From: Mactromeris polynyma
Lineage: Eukaryota > Mollusca > Bivalvia > Venerida > Mactridae
Length of the DNA: 64,000 bases
Direction: 5' to 3'
Assembly (NCBI GenBank): GCA_032209605.1
Contig: JASFXZ010000004.1
Coordinates: 33,638,401 to 33,702,400, forward strand
Part shown: piece after piece, positions 1-10,484 of the stretch
Numbering within the stretch: the first letter of the stretch is position 1
Layout: the number at the start of each line of letters is the position of its first letter
Translations under genes and position numbers: made by a program
Notes under the pieces: generated by a model
What the model was told of the DNA's origin: nothing
Seen by the model: the letters and a program-made list of their open reading frames with translations, nothing else
Databases searched by the model: none

Positions 1-450
1 TATAGAAAATGTATTTATTACTGTTGACTTCGTCTGAATATGCATCAGTCACACCAGAACGTACGTTTTCTTGATTGTGGGAGTGGTGGCAATTTGGCCG
101 AAGTACGGCCAATCGGCAATATTTGCTACGATGTCCATTGCCTCGCATACTGCGATTGCTCTTAAGGGCTCAGTCACATCGGGAATGCAACCAGGTTACG
201 ACCTAGCTGCGATCGAAAATATTTGGAATCGAGGGCAAATCGTAGGTAGAGCGCACGACTGGTCGCAGAGGTCATGGGTGATCGCCAGGGCAAAATCAGT
301 CGCAGCAAGGTCGACGGTCATGTTCAAAACTTCTGACTGGCGATTCGAAATCGTAAGAGGTCGCAGACACGTCTTACATGGTCGTACCACCAGCCGCGCG
401 TGGGTGCACCCCCAGTCGTGCGTGATTCACGTCTTCAAACATAAATAAGA
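1..450. repeat. GC-rich dispersed repeat W, copy 1
   Basis: This stretch is clearly richer in G and C than its surroundings and is open for 125 codons on the + strand (71-448). I do not think it is a gene: the part from about 342 to 430 recurs at 38741-38830 with roughly 85% identity by eye, both copies sharing the block ggtcgcagac and ggtcgtaccaccagcc. Its frame is therefore probably an accidental opening in a dispersed repeat. I do not recognise the family; a decayed transposon end is possible. Only two copies are in the window. Confidence 0.6.
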
Positions 451-3430
451 TTGTAATAACGACCTGTAGAGTTGGGCCGAAAGAGTAACGTATTCGTGCA
501 AAATATGTGTGTCATAAAACTGCCATGCTGTAGTACACATATGGGGATTTTGACTTCATAATTTGTGTGCGTCTAATGTTTTAATTCAATTCTGAGGGAA
601 GAATTGATAATTCATTGCTGATCAGGCAATCAATACTGACTCTGCAATAGAAACTTTATGTCTTCTCCGAGTCGCTAATCTAATGACATGAATGTTAACT
701 ACATGATAAACCTGTGTAAAATACAGAAAGTTTCGGGAACCCAAATACCATAATTGTCTTTTTATTATCATCTGTCCTGACATATACATAATTTAAATAT
801 TATTGAAGTGAAATATTTTGAAAAGATATGATGAAGTATTTTAATATACATATGGCTCGTTTAAACTTCATGTACTATGCTAAACGTATATCCTGATATT
901 AATTGTAAAAATACTTTCAAGGCAAAGAGCAAATCCCCATTTGTCTACCTGATTCTTTCGTAATCCATATACAGTTACTGACATGTTAAACACTACTTTT
1001 TCGGAAATATCGTTTGGAATATGGGGCATGATAATGGTGCAGAAAGAGTAGTATAAAACAATGACAGGTATTCATTACCAGAACTAATTTGAGTTTCGAC
1101 AGAATTATTGTGTTACGATTATACATTGTTCTGCAATGTGCAGATGACTTGATTTGTATTTTCCTGATGAGACGGTATGCAGATGTTAATTGTATAGATA
1201 CATAGACGAGGGATTAAGTTGGTATAGGAAACGCCATGTTTACAAGACAATGCTTCTCCACACAGAAGCTACAGTTTACATATCGATTTACGTGACAAGC
1301 AATAATCTAGAATAAAACAAGTAAACGTAAATTTGTTTGGGCATATATAATAATTATAATACACAATTTGTTTGAGTATAAATGATACACAATATATTTT
1401 GACATATATTTTATTCTCTCCCAAAAGTTTTTGTGGAACGTACTGAGTCCCTTTTGGTGGGTTTTACGACTAATTATGGGACACAGTTACCCAATCCGAG
1501 CGACAAATGTCAACAAAGTTAAGAGTCGCCACATTTTTTCAAGTACGGTCATCGAATATACAACATTAACTGCTATGCATTCTTACTTCTCATAGAAAAG
1601 TTGGTTAATGTTCTAATGTAGTGGGGATGTTTTATATATATTAAGTAAACTAACCTACAATTCTGTCTTACATGAACACCACTGTAATAGGAATATGAAT
1701 AGTAAATTTCTTAGAAGTATCTACAAACGTAATGATGTAGCAGTTCGCTACTTCTTGCCGGAAATCTTAACTTCTCGACTCATCAACCAATTCTTAACCT
1801 TGTAGAATGTATTGCCTTCCTACGATACGCCCACCCGTGTACATGACCATAGGATCGATTAGTGTACGATCATTGAACATCACTATATTATGGCAGTCTG
1901 TAAAGTCTACAATGTGTAGCATTCTCTACTGGGAACCATTAGGCGAATCCTGGTAGCGCCGTTGACCGATTTTTCTGAATTTATTGCATAAACGCGGGAT
2001 AATCTTTGTTTTGTTATCAGAAGGGAGTGTGCATGGAAGCCTGACAAATCTCGTATCTTTAACGGACGCATGTTTGTTCCAGCGTTGGATGAAATTTCTT
2101 GTAGCGAGAAAAATGTTAATTTAGTAATCATATACAATTCAAAACAATAATCTTCGATGAATAAAGTACGTCAAACGTTAACGTCAAAAGCTTTCCGTTT
2201 CGTTTAATAACTTTATACCTGACGACGAGTTTAGTAGCAATTACAATAACTTAAAAAGATGTATCTGAATTTGAACGGGCTTCATCATGTGTTGTTGCTA
2301 CATTGGCTGAGACCAAATTGCAAGTATTACCGGTTCAAAAATATGATTTTATCATGTTATGCACAAACTTGTAAAAACATTTAAAAGGATGCCATTATTT
2401 TGATTATTTTAAAGATATTACAAACGTTATTCTCTCGGAAAATACAGATGGTTACATTATGTGTGTATTATTTGATAATGAATGATTAATCATTATTGTT
2501 TGGAGAGTATTAATGTTTAGCGACATGAAACATATTTTCTATTGTTGTTTAGGTAAAATGTGATATATGATAATATTACATTCAGTTACTATGTATATAT
2601 ATTGTATTTATAATGTCATATACATCGAATATTAAAAAAAAGTTCAGTTTTGTATCATTTTATATCCCATTACCGACTGTGTCGTACACTATAAATCTGA
2701 GTGGATGGTGTTGTACATTCCGTGTACTACACTGCCTCATGGATGTGTTTAAACTTTCAATGAGACGGATATTAAATACGAGCAATATAACAGCGAAAAT
2801 CTTTGAAAATATTGATGATAATACAACTCATTGTTTGATCTTCCTGTGAAAATGTTTGAAAATATTGATGATAATAAAACTCATTGTTTGATTTTCCATT
2901 GGAAATTTTGAACTGTTTTTGTATCACGACAACCGGTATTAAAGATACCTTAGAAATAATTCGTAAATTTGATGCTGTAATTTAATCCTTACAAACGTAG
3001 TGGAGCGTACCAAAGATCACGTTCGTAATTGGCTTATAATTGTCTCTCCCGCCTCGGTTGTAAATCAATATTGGCAGATTAAAGAAACGCCAACCACGTG
3101 AGACCGATCATAACACACATAATCTTCGAACAGACAACTTCTACGAGTTCGTTAGTGAAATAGTAATTTCCCAATACTTGGACTTTATATAGACTCGGAT
3201 AGCTTGAAATGAATAAACGTAAAATATAAATATATCGCTGAAGTGCATATACATTTTGATCCCGTTGAAATTATTTTTAAAAGTGTTGAAAAGAGTGAAA
3301 TTTCCTATCTACTACTTCAAAATTTCATTTAAAGAAAAAAATCCTGAAGACTATTTATCAGAGGAAGACTCGAGAAAAGATATTCCCTTGTCAGTTTGTG
3401 AGTGAAGTAAGGAACGTTTTATTGGAAAGG
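451..3430. other. Upstream non-coding region
   Basis: No convincing gene. A fragment of the foldback family (see 60025-61136) lies at about 1205-1265 in the same orientation as the left arm. Around 2800-2900 a phrase of about 50 bp (aaaatattgatgataata and flanks) is tandemly duplicated. A TATA-like stretch (tttatatagac) at about 3184-3194 lies roughly 240 bp before the globin start codon and could belong to its promoter, but this is only a position-based guess. Confidence 0.45.
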
Positions 3431-3606
3431 ATGGGGTGTGTATGTGAAAAGATTGATCGTGGGACTAAAATAAAGAAGGTTAATCACAAAACAGACAACA
3501 ATCAGAATTTACAAACTTTGACATTGACACAAAAAAACTTAATTCGTAATAACTGGCAGGTCCTAAAATGTCATGTGGCAAATATTGGAGTTATCACATA
3601 TGTCAG
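3431..3606 (+). CDS. Globin exon 1 (N-terminal acylation motif, A-B helices)
   Basis: It encodes residues 1-58 plus two bases of codon 59. The first ten residues (MGCVCEKIDR) carry Gly2, Cys3 and Cys5. Residues about 30-58 match the globin A and B helices (LTLTQKNLIRNNW, then ANIGVITYV). The exon ends CAG|gtaata; reading straight through the donor gives an immediate stop. An in-frame GTG at 3398 is not a likely start because the ATG at 3431 supplies the acylation motif. Confidence 0.88.
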
Positions 3607-6600
3607 GTAATATTATATTTATAAAAATACGTTTATTCTACCATATTTTATGACTTGGAAATGAAAACAATAAAATAATGAAATTTAAAATTAAATTCCA
3701 TCAGTACCTGGCCTTGTGCCACGTTATTTATCATTTTTAGAAACTCTTAATTTATACCATTCATTCGTTAAACTAAATGTTATTTGTCAATAAATTAGTT
3801 TAATATTTTATTATTATACAACCGATTATACGCTTTGTAAAAGGGTATATGATCCTCAAAAAACCTGTGAAGTAAATACATTCAATAGTGCATGGAATAG
3901 CTATCTTAGGTCATGTATGAAATAATATAAGCATACACGTAGGACCGCGTCCATATTATTGAATCACTCGTAATCAATTATAATAATGTGGACAATTTGA
4001 ACCTAGGAGCGTAGTTGGTGATTCAGTTTTAAATGACAGACAAAATAGTAATAACGGACATTAAAACATCAGTACAAAAATAAAGCTGTTTTCTATCAAG
4101 TCGCGTGTATCTAAGAATCATTGAATGCTCGCGTTCCTTTTAGGAAGAGTGATAGCCACAAATACACTCGAATAAACAACTATAAATCTTTTTTGATGTT
4201 TTGACATGAACTAATTTTGTTTTTTGTTGTTCAGCATGCTCTGATATTGAAGCACTGTTTTTCTTCACTGGGATTTTCCTAGTTCATTTCGCTCAAAATG
4301 TTAATTACTTTTTATTTTCTTGGTATAGAGCGCGACTAGTATATTGACACAGTCACACAGAACTAATCAATATTTAAGGCTGAAACAACCACGAGATGTC
4401 AATTTGTTTTTACGCTTCCCTCTCAAAAGCCTGTTATTTGTAAAATAACGGAATGTCTTTTCTTTGCCATATCGAGGACGAAGTAATATACGAGTTGTTT
4501 TGATTTTAAAATAAATCACGACCGCTATGTCTTACTTTTGTCCTGTGATCTTTTCTATCCATTAATTCCCTCCACAAACACTGTTTGTCCTCTTTGATTT
4601 TCTTAGTTATTCCTTATGGTCGACCAGGCCATTCATTGGTCCTTTGTTCCCATGCGTATGTATCAGTGCACCTCCTCAAGTGCGTGGAGGCATTGTCTTA
4701 TGTATGTGGCGTTCCCTCTAGCAACTTATGCTCTCTGTTTTACCATACTGTTGATTATTTGAACGTGTTAATAACCGAATGAGGATCTTATAATTATTTA
4801 AACTGCAAAATTGAAATATGTATTCATTTAAGAAGCAAATTCACACCCAATGCTCGATTTTCATCAGTAATGTATGTAAAGTCTTTGATGTTGTATATGC
4901 TTTTATTTATCGTCGCCACCGGTTTCCCACATGGGCGACGCCTCCGGAAGAATGTTAGTCTTATTAGATTTGGAGGATAGTGCATGATACAGAAGATGCC
5001 CCAGTTCCAGAAGCACCCCTGGTTCTTTTACGTGCTCGATGTAAAGCATCATACACGGGACCTCGGTTTTTAAAGTCTCGTCCGAAAGACTGTTAGTACG
5101 GTCAGTGATGGAGCGGGGAATCGAACCAGCGATCCCTGGATTACAAGTCCAGCGTTTTACCACTGGACCACTGATCCGCTACAAAGTCTTTGAAATAAAA
5201 GCTATGAATTATATCATAATTATGTTATTTACAAATGGAACATGTTACTGACCCAATGAGGATTTTATTTCTAGAATTTAAATTGCAAAATGGTATTATG
5301 TATTAATACAAGAATCAATTTCACGCTCAATGCTCGATGTTCAACAGTAATAACTATATAGTCTTTGAAATAAAAGCTATAAATGACATCATACATGTAC
5401 GTATTTTATTTACAAAATACGTCATATTGGACATTGTTGCGAGTTCCGTAAGTTGCCGATATGTGTCCGTGACATTCTGTGTGCGATTGCAATATTCACC
5501 GGAGTACAACCATTAATTATGTCAAACCCGATTCATATTTAAAACTGTCATCACGTAATGCGAAATCACAGATTTATTTGCACGTATTGTGACTATCGGA
5601 CACACCGACAGACAGTGAGTGTACACAAAAACACGATAAACTAGGTTAAACTAACCATTTGACAATACAATGAACAACTGTTGTTTGCTTCCATATTGAA
5701 TATTTTAAAATTTCGAAATGAATTGTACTTACGACCCTTATTGGGACTATAAGTTCGACGTGTTTGCATTCTCTTAAATCATTCTGACAGAACATTCGCT
5801 TTAACGAAATTAGGTTTATACTGAATTTTGTATCATATCCAGTTACTGCAGTCTCATATTGGATCATGTTTCCCAAGGTAGGGTAATGTCTGGTAGTAGG
5901 AAGGCAATATACCCGATTTAATTGTAGCTGTCAATATAAGTTGTAGCCTTTTTTTATACGGTTCACTTTATTCTTGTCAGAATCGAGAATCCACTTATTT
6001 TGATGCCACTTAAACAAGTTTCAAATAAAATGTATATTGTTTAAAGCTCTTTTTTCTTATAAAACATGTTCAGATCAAACGTCGAAAAGTGTCATCAATC
6101 AATAATTATGTGCAGATGAATTATCAGAGGCATAGTGTCCATGATTTTAAAATGACCGTAACATTCAATCAAAATTTGAGCTACAGTCAATTTACATATG
6201 TAGTATATGTTTGACACTATAAATATTTGTTACACACATTTTTTTAATATGTAGATATTTTTTCCAACAGTACTGTCAGAACCTTAACAATATTTGCCCT
6301 TCTTCTCGGATTCATGCTTATTAAAATCTTAATTTTTGACTGTAATAAAGGAACATGGTGTTGGTCAAGTGACCAACAGAGTTAACTAAATACGTTTAGA
6401 AATAGTGTTAACCATACCAACATGCTAACATACATATCAATTGGCTTTACGTACGTTTGCATCGCACAAAACATTCAACAGAGAAATTGCATTCATAATG
6501 AAACACTCTCTACTCGTCAGGAAATACAATTATTGAATCTCTGTTTTGTTTCGCGTGAAGCACCTGCTTAGTGGGAATAACCTGTCAGATTTTATGAGCA

Positions 6601-9600
6601 ATAATGCGGCGTTTTGTTGTTGATCATGGTGTTTGTATTACCACGTGTTAATCGAATACCGTCTCATGTTAAGCATCTGGTAAAGTAGTTTTTTTCGAAG
6701 TGCGCAATTATTGTGCGAGTGTATGAAACAGTACAAGCAATTTAACACTATTATATTTGGAATAAATATGTTTAAACAATTTATGTTTTAAAGATGTAAT
6801 GTAGACAGAAACATAAACTGTGGTTGCAAATGTCGTTATTGCTTTTAAATAAATGCTCTAGAAAAATAAATTAGTAAAGATATTAGTAATATAGTACTAA
6901 GTGTACGCTGAATAGCAACATTTACACATCGTGCGAACTTATAAGAGAGTCTTACTCAGGTTAATGTCTTTTTCTGAATGACAAGAAATATGCACAGTCT
7001 CGTCAAGTGCCTTGATGATCGAAACTGGGTCCCGATTACGGAAATGATAAAATGAGTTTAAACAAATACACACTTGTTTTTAATGCTCTCGAAGGGAGTA
7101 TATAGTTGCCGCGTTGTCCGTCCGTTCGTCCGTCGAACTTTTGTCCGGACAATAACTCTACTGACATGATGTCAACTAAGCCTGGAATATAGAGAGATAA
7201 ATGAGAGACAGTGCAGCTAGCAAGAACCATAATCAAATAATCAGTCATTACTGAATTATCTCCCATTTTACAGTTAAAGTATTCATTTATAAGAAAGCTG
7301 CTTGTCCGGACAGGACGGGATTATTGATAGATATCAATAAGACGAAGTCATTTCAGATTTATCTTCTCTTTATCTTATTATTTTCGTTATAAGTCTTTGT
7401 CTTGTTCATATCTTCAAAAGTACTGAAGCAAGGAATAAGCATATATGGCAATAAAACATACAGTGCACAAGAACATTAATCTACCCTTGCATATTAATGG
7501 AGTTATCCCTCATTTACTATATATTTTCCATTGTCATTTCTTTTCCAGGTCATAATATTTGCCATTAGTATTGCTTTCCTGGGTCATATCTCGGAAAGCA
7601 CTGTAGGGATTGAATTGAAATATGAAATATAGATCTAGCTGACAATACGATAACTTACAATGCACAAACACATAACCCTACCTTCAATATTTACTGAATT
7701 ATCTCCCTTTGGCCAAAGTGTTCCTTCTACCGACATATGTGTATTACAATTCCTGCATTTTCATGGAATATTTTATTTTCTTTGTGTCAGCAATAACACC
7801 TGACCGTGTATTCTGATCCGCGGGGGGGGGGGGGACATTATTAATATCAAGTATATTGATGAGCTGATAATTCTTGTATTACGCATTGTATGTGATTTTT
7901 CATTTATTTCTCAGTTTGTCTTAGTCAAACAAACTGAAGGCTCTTGGGAATTGTTTGATACAACGGTAAAATGTTGTAATATATTTCCCGTTTCGTTTGA
8001 ATTTATTAATTAATTGCAAACTTGAATTTACATTTGCAACAGCTTTATGGCTTAGTAATTTTTAGTATAAAAAGACAATTAATCACCGAAATTTTATTGG
8101 TCGGTGTTTGCTTTATGCAAATTTGTGAATACATTTAACACCAGTTCTTCGTTTTGGCGTTATGAAGTACGGTTCGATGTGCTTCAATAAGCAAGTTTTT
8201 CGTGCATACATCATTGATGTATATCCGACTACTAAATTAATAACTTTCAATTTCCCGTTGTCTTTACACAAGGTTATTTATTTAAGAGTGTAGTACTTTT
8301 GCATTATATGTCAATATAAAGCTTCTTGTTCCTTAGTAATGGATTCTATAATACTGTATATGGTATTGTACGCGTATTGGTTAATTGCTTATAAAGATTA
8401 GTCACTGCCCTCTTAGTATAGGTTATAGCTCATATATTGGAATTATAAGCAAATTAAGTGCAAGGGAGCGACAGCGACCGCAGCACTTAATTTGTTTATA
8501 ATTCTGATATGTGAGTTATAACCGGCTTATAGTTTACCGTCTTGTTGATCACTTACCAGATTTACTTAATGAAATCACTTTATATATAGTGTTCGAAATG
8601 ACATAATAAATGGATAAGTTGGCCAAACATTTGAAACATTCTGTATGATCATTGGATGTAAGACACAGGAAGAGGCGGAGTGAACTATAAATCAATTTAT
8701 GTGTATATATAGAAAACCAATGACCATATTAGTATAGCCGTTAAGTGTGAGGTTAGTTATCTGTTTAATCGATTTGAACACCCAGTTCCGAAGCTGTAAA
8801 TTGCTGTATGGTTATTATTTCTATTTATGGTTTTAGTTGTATGGTAAGTTCCCATTTTCCAAAGTGCAATTCCTTCACTTTATATAATAATCATGTTCTC
8901 TCACCTTTTCGGCAAATGATTATCGACATTCTTGACATGTTTTATGATGTATTCCATCCATTTAAACATATTCCCTCGTGTTGTCCCCCTAAATTCTACA
9001 TATTTGTTTTGGTTTGTCGGCCAGACCATTATTTGCTCTCCTATTCCCAAATATATTTATCCTTTCACCCTCTCAGTCCCTAACTATTGTTTCCTTTGGG
9101 TCTGTGTGAGGAGGCATTGTCTTAGGTATGTGGCGTTACATGTAACAACATAATCTCTCTTTTATACTATCTCTTGATTAAGTGTTTGTTTCCTACAACT
9201 AGTTCGAAAACGGTACGAATTTTAAAGAAATACTGTATATCCCATATTTCATGGTTTGTATTACTGAATCACTGTCTCTGTGATAGTTTTCATCAATTAT
9301 CATTCCCGTTTTTTTCGTTCCAGCATGTTTGAAAGCCGACCAGAATTGATCCACATTTTCTCATCATTTAAAGGACAGGATGTGTCAGAACTAAAACAAA
9401 CAGGTTTACTCAGGCAGCACGCACTTAGAGTCATGGCGATCATAGATAAATGTATCAGTCGACTTGACGAACCAAACAGTATGCGAAACATACTTAAAGA
9501 AGTAGGAGCACACCACAATCGTTATGGTGTACCTGCAGAATACGTAGAGGTAAACTTCCTATTTGATTAATCACTTGAGCTATAAAACGTGTACAACATT

Positions 9601-10484
9601 GTGATACTATCAGCTGCGCTTTTTTACAATGTTGTTAATGCTTACGTATTGGTTGTCTTATACATGTGTAAATACAAAGTCTGCCTCTGTCTTTTTTATC
9701 TTATACTTACTACTTGGATAAAAGTTGTACCATTCCGTATTCTGTATCAGAATCATTATTATTAAGTAATTAAATTTCAGAGAGATTTCTATACTCATAG
9801 TAACTTGCTCCAACGTCCCAATCGATGTTTTCATTAACAGTTTAAACGAATGTAATTGGATATATCCAATACTAACTGAAAACAAAGGAGCTTGTCTTGA
9901 AATGTCTTTGACAACTATCATGACCAGGGTCTCTGAAAGGGTAGTTGCAGTGCGTTCTGACGAATTGTCATATGTGAAATTAAATTCAGATAAGTGCACA
10001 AACTACAATTATTTCCGGCAATGTGCTGTTCACGCTGATATATAGCCTCAAAAAAATATACATATATTCAACTTACTTATTTAACAACCTTAAATACTAT
10101 TACATTTGCAATAATTTGACTACCAACCCCACGCCTGTAGCGTTTGCAACCACGTAATAATTCATCGTTGTTTGACATTATAATGTATGCCTTGGTCACG
10201 ACTTTTACTGAAATCCCGGACCATTGCTGTTTTATTCCCATATTTGAACATACAATCGTCATGTATGTTTTACGATGTTATGTGAACATATGAATACATC
10301 AATATAATACATCACTATGTTGTTGTGACTAGTTTTATATATTTTACAGGACATTTTACCACATTTTCTCAGCGCAATAAGGCCTCATATAGGAGAGAGT
10401 TGGTGCGAGGAATCATCAAAAGCATGGACAATACTGTTGTCAATAATTGTCTACTATATAAAAGATGGTATGAACAATCCATAA
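3431..10484 (+). CDS. Globin X-like globin gene (3 exons, 178 aa)
   Basis: Haem-binding globin assembled from exons 3431-3606, 9324-9549 and 10350-10484. Seen: an A-helix with the conserved Trp (residue 42, NNWQVL), Phe CD1 at residue 71, distal His E7 at residue 91 (LRQHALRVM), proximal His F8 at residue 123 (VGAHH) and a G/H-helix region with two Trp. The E7 to F8 spacing of 32 equals that of neuroglobin. Introns fall exactly at B12.2 (phase 2) and G7.0 (phase 0), the ancestral animal globin positions. The start ATG has A at -3 and G at +4 and gives Met-Gly-Cys-Val-Cys, a myristoylation plus palmitoylation signature known from globin X, so membrane anchoring is inferred. The stop TAA follows the H helix directly. 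No AATAAA lies close downstream; the nearest is about 11619. An open frame crossing exon 3 in another frame (10325-10582) is a shadow. Neuroglobin-like or another invertebrate globin is the alternative. Confidence 0.9.
4545..4740 (-). mobile_element. Foldback-family arm copy
   Basis: This copy reads towards the terminus on the + strand (tatgtggcgttccctctagc at the right end), so by the convention used here (arm starting with the terminus ggaacgccac) it lies on the minus strand. It carries the family blocks ggtcgaccaggccattcatt and ggaggcattgtctta. No partner arm is near, so it is a solo arm or a decayed element. Confidence 0.6.
4750..5400. repeat. Tandem duplication (~170 bp unit) interrupted by a SINE
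   Basis: Unit 1 (about 4750-5222) and unit 2 (about 5223-5400) share the same landmarks in the same order: aatgaggat, then aaattgcaaaat or its variant, then caatgctcgat, then agtctttga, aataaaagctat and tttacaaa. Unit 1 is longer because the SINE 4889-5182 sits inside it; without the insertion the two units are of similar length. Unit 2 preserves the uninterrupted target at about 5357-5375. Confidence 0.75.
4889..5182 (-). mobile_element. tRNA-derived SINE with 11-bp target duplication
   Basis: On the minus strand it starts at 5182 with a tRNA-like head (about 5182-5108). The head has an A box (tggtccagtgg), a perfect 5-bp anticodon stem (ctgga/tccag) around the loop cttgtaa with anticodon TGT (Thr-like), and a B box (ggttcgattcc). 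Its acceptor and T stems are decayed, so it is not a functional tRNA gene. The body contains the block gagcacgtaaaagaacc, like conserved central blocks of invertebrate SINEs, and ends in an A-rich tail near 4889. The 11-bp direct repeat aaagtctttga flanks it at 4878-4888 and 5183-5193. The 86-codon open frame inside (4903-5163) is not a gene. Confidence 0.85.
5401..7089. other. Intronic sequence without recognisable features
   Basis: AT-rich intronic DNA. Open frames are short and carry no family signature. I see no repeat shared with the rest of the window. Confidence 0.5.
7090..7720. repeat. Decayed tandem repeat with 'ataactc... gaattatctccc' units
   Basis: It opens with a cgtccgttcgtccgtc motif, followed by about three degenerate units of roughly 190-245 bp. 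Each unit begins near tccggaca, ccaggtcata or similar, contains a block like acagtgcacaagaacatt, and ends with a version of tactgaattatctccc (about 7250, 7496 and 7689). A related start, with gtccgtccttctgtccgtc, recurs inside the Harbinger-type element at about 37915. Similar 'gtccgtccgtcc' dispersed repeats are common in mollusc genomes (general knowledge, not searched here). Confidence 0.5.
7822..7834 (+). repeat. Poly-G run (13 G)
   Basis: Uninterrupted 13-G homopolymer in an AT-rich intron. A 16-C run at 49638-49653 is the only comparable GC homopolymer in the window. Confidence 0.9.
8421..8523. repeat. Imperfect 41-bp inverted repeat (hairpin)
   Basis: The arm at 8421-8461 and the arm at 8483-8523 are reverse complements with a handful of mismatches; the inner parts (caaattaagtgc and gcacttaattt) pair best. 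The 21-base loop is GC-rich (agggagcgacagcgaccgca). This looks like a small hairpin MITE or a structured element in globin intron 1. No target duplication was found. Confidence 0.75.
8798..9160 (-). mobile_element. Foldback-family copy (~360 bp) in globin intron 1
   Basis: It is reverse-oriented relative to 51460-51769 and comparable in length. It starts with the inner end (ggttattatttctattta, about 8810) and runs through cggccagaccatta, gtctgtgtgaggaggcattg and atgtggcgtta to the terminal motif near 9160. Two open frames of 73-91 codons in it are shadows of the repeat. Confidence 0.7.
9324..9549 (+). CDS. Globin exon 2 (C-F helices, haem ligands)
   Basis: 226 bp. Its first base completes the Ser codon (AG|C) at residue 59, followed by MFESRPELIHIF, which aligns without gaps to the B/C corner of vertebrate alpha globin. 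It carries CD1 Phe (71), E7 His (91) and F8 His (123) and ends AEYVE|gtaaac in phase 0, exactly six residues after the FG valine, as at G7.0. The acceptor is ttcgttccag. Confidence 0.93.
9550..10349 (+). other. Globin intron 2 (G7.0, phase 0)
   Basis: 800-bp intron with gtaaac donor and tattttacag acceptor. Open frames inside it (for example 9658-9999 and 10077-10262, minus) have no recognisable homology. No repeat copies were seen. Confidence 0.85.
10350..10484 (+). CDS. Globin exon 3 (G-H helices, stop)
   Basis: 44 codons plus TAA. The reading begins DILPHFLSAIRP and continues through a G helix, a turn with Trp, and an H helix (KAWTILLSIIVYYIKDGM), a typical globin C-terminal third. The frame is fixed by the phase-0 junction with exon 2. 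A longer open frame in another phase (10325-10582) overlaps it but gives no globin match. Confidence 0.92.
   Translation, partial: DILPHFLSAIRPHIGESWCEESSKAWTILLSIIVYYIKDGMNNP

Larger units (their letters stand above)
3607..9323 (+). other. Globin intron 1 (B12.2, phase 2), repeat-rich
   Basis: 5717-bp intron with gtaata donor and cgttccag acceptor preceded by a T-rich tract. It holds two foldback-family copies (about 4545-4740 and 8798-9160), a tandem duplication carrying a SINE (4750-5400), a decayed tandem repeat (7090-7720), a 13-G run (7822-7834) and a long hairpin (8421-8523). The rest shows nothing recognisable. Confidence 0.85.

Noticed and set aside
71..448. A 125-codon gene at the window start
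   Set aside because: Part of it is a dispersed repeat with another copy at 38741-38830; there is no recognisable domain.
5105..5182. A tRNA-Thr (TGT) gene on the minus strand
   Set aside because: The anticodon arm is perfect, but the acceptor and T stems do not pair properly, and the sequence is the head of a SINE with target duplications on both sides.
8808..9153. Two overlapping + strand proteins of 91 and 73 codons
   Set aside because: They lie entirely in a foldback-family repeat copy inside globin intron 1.
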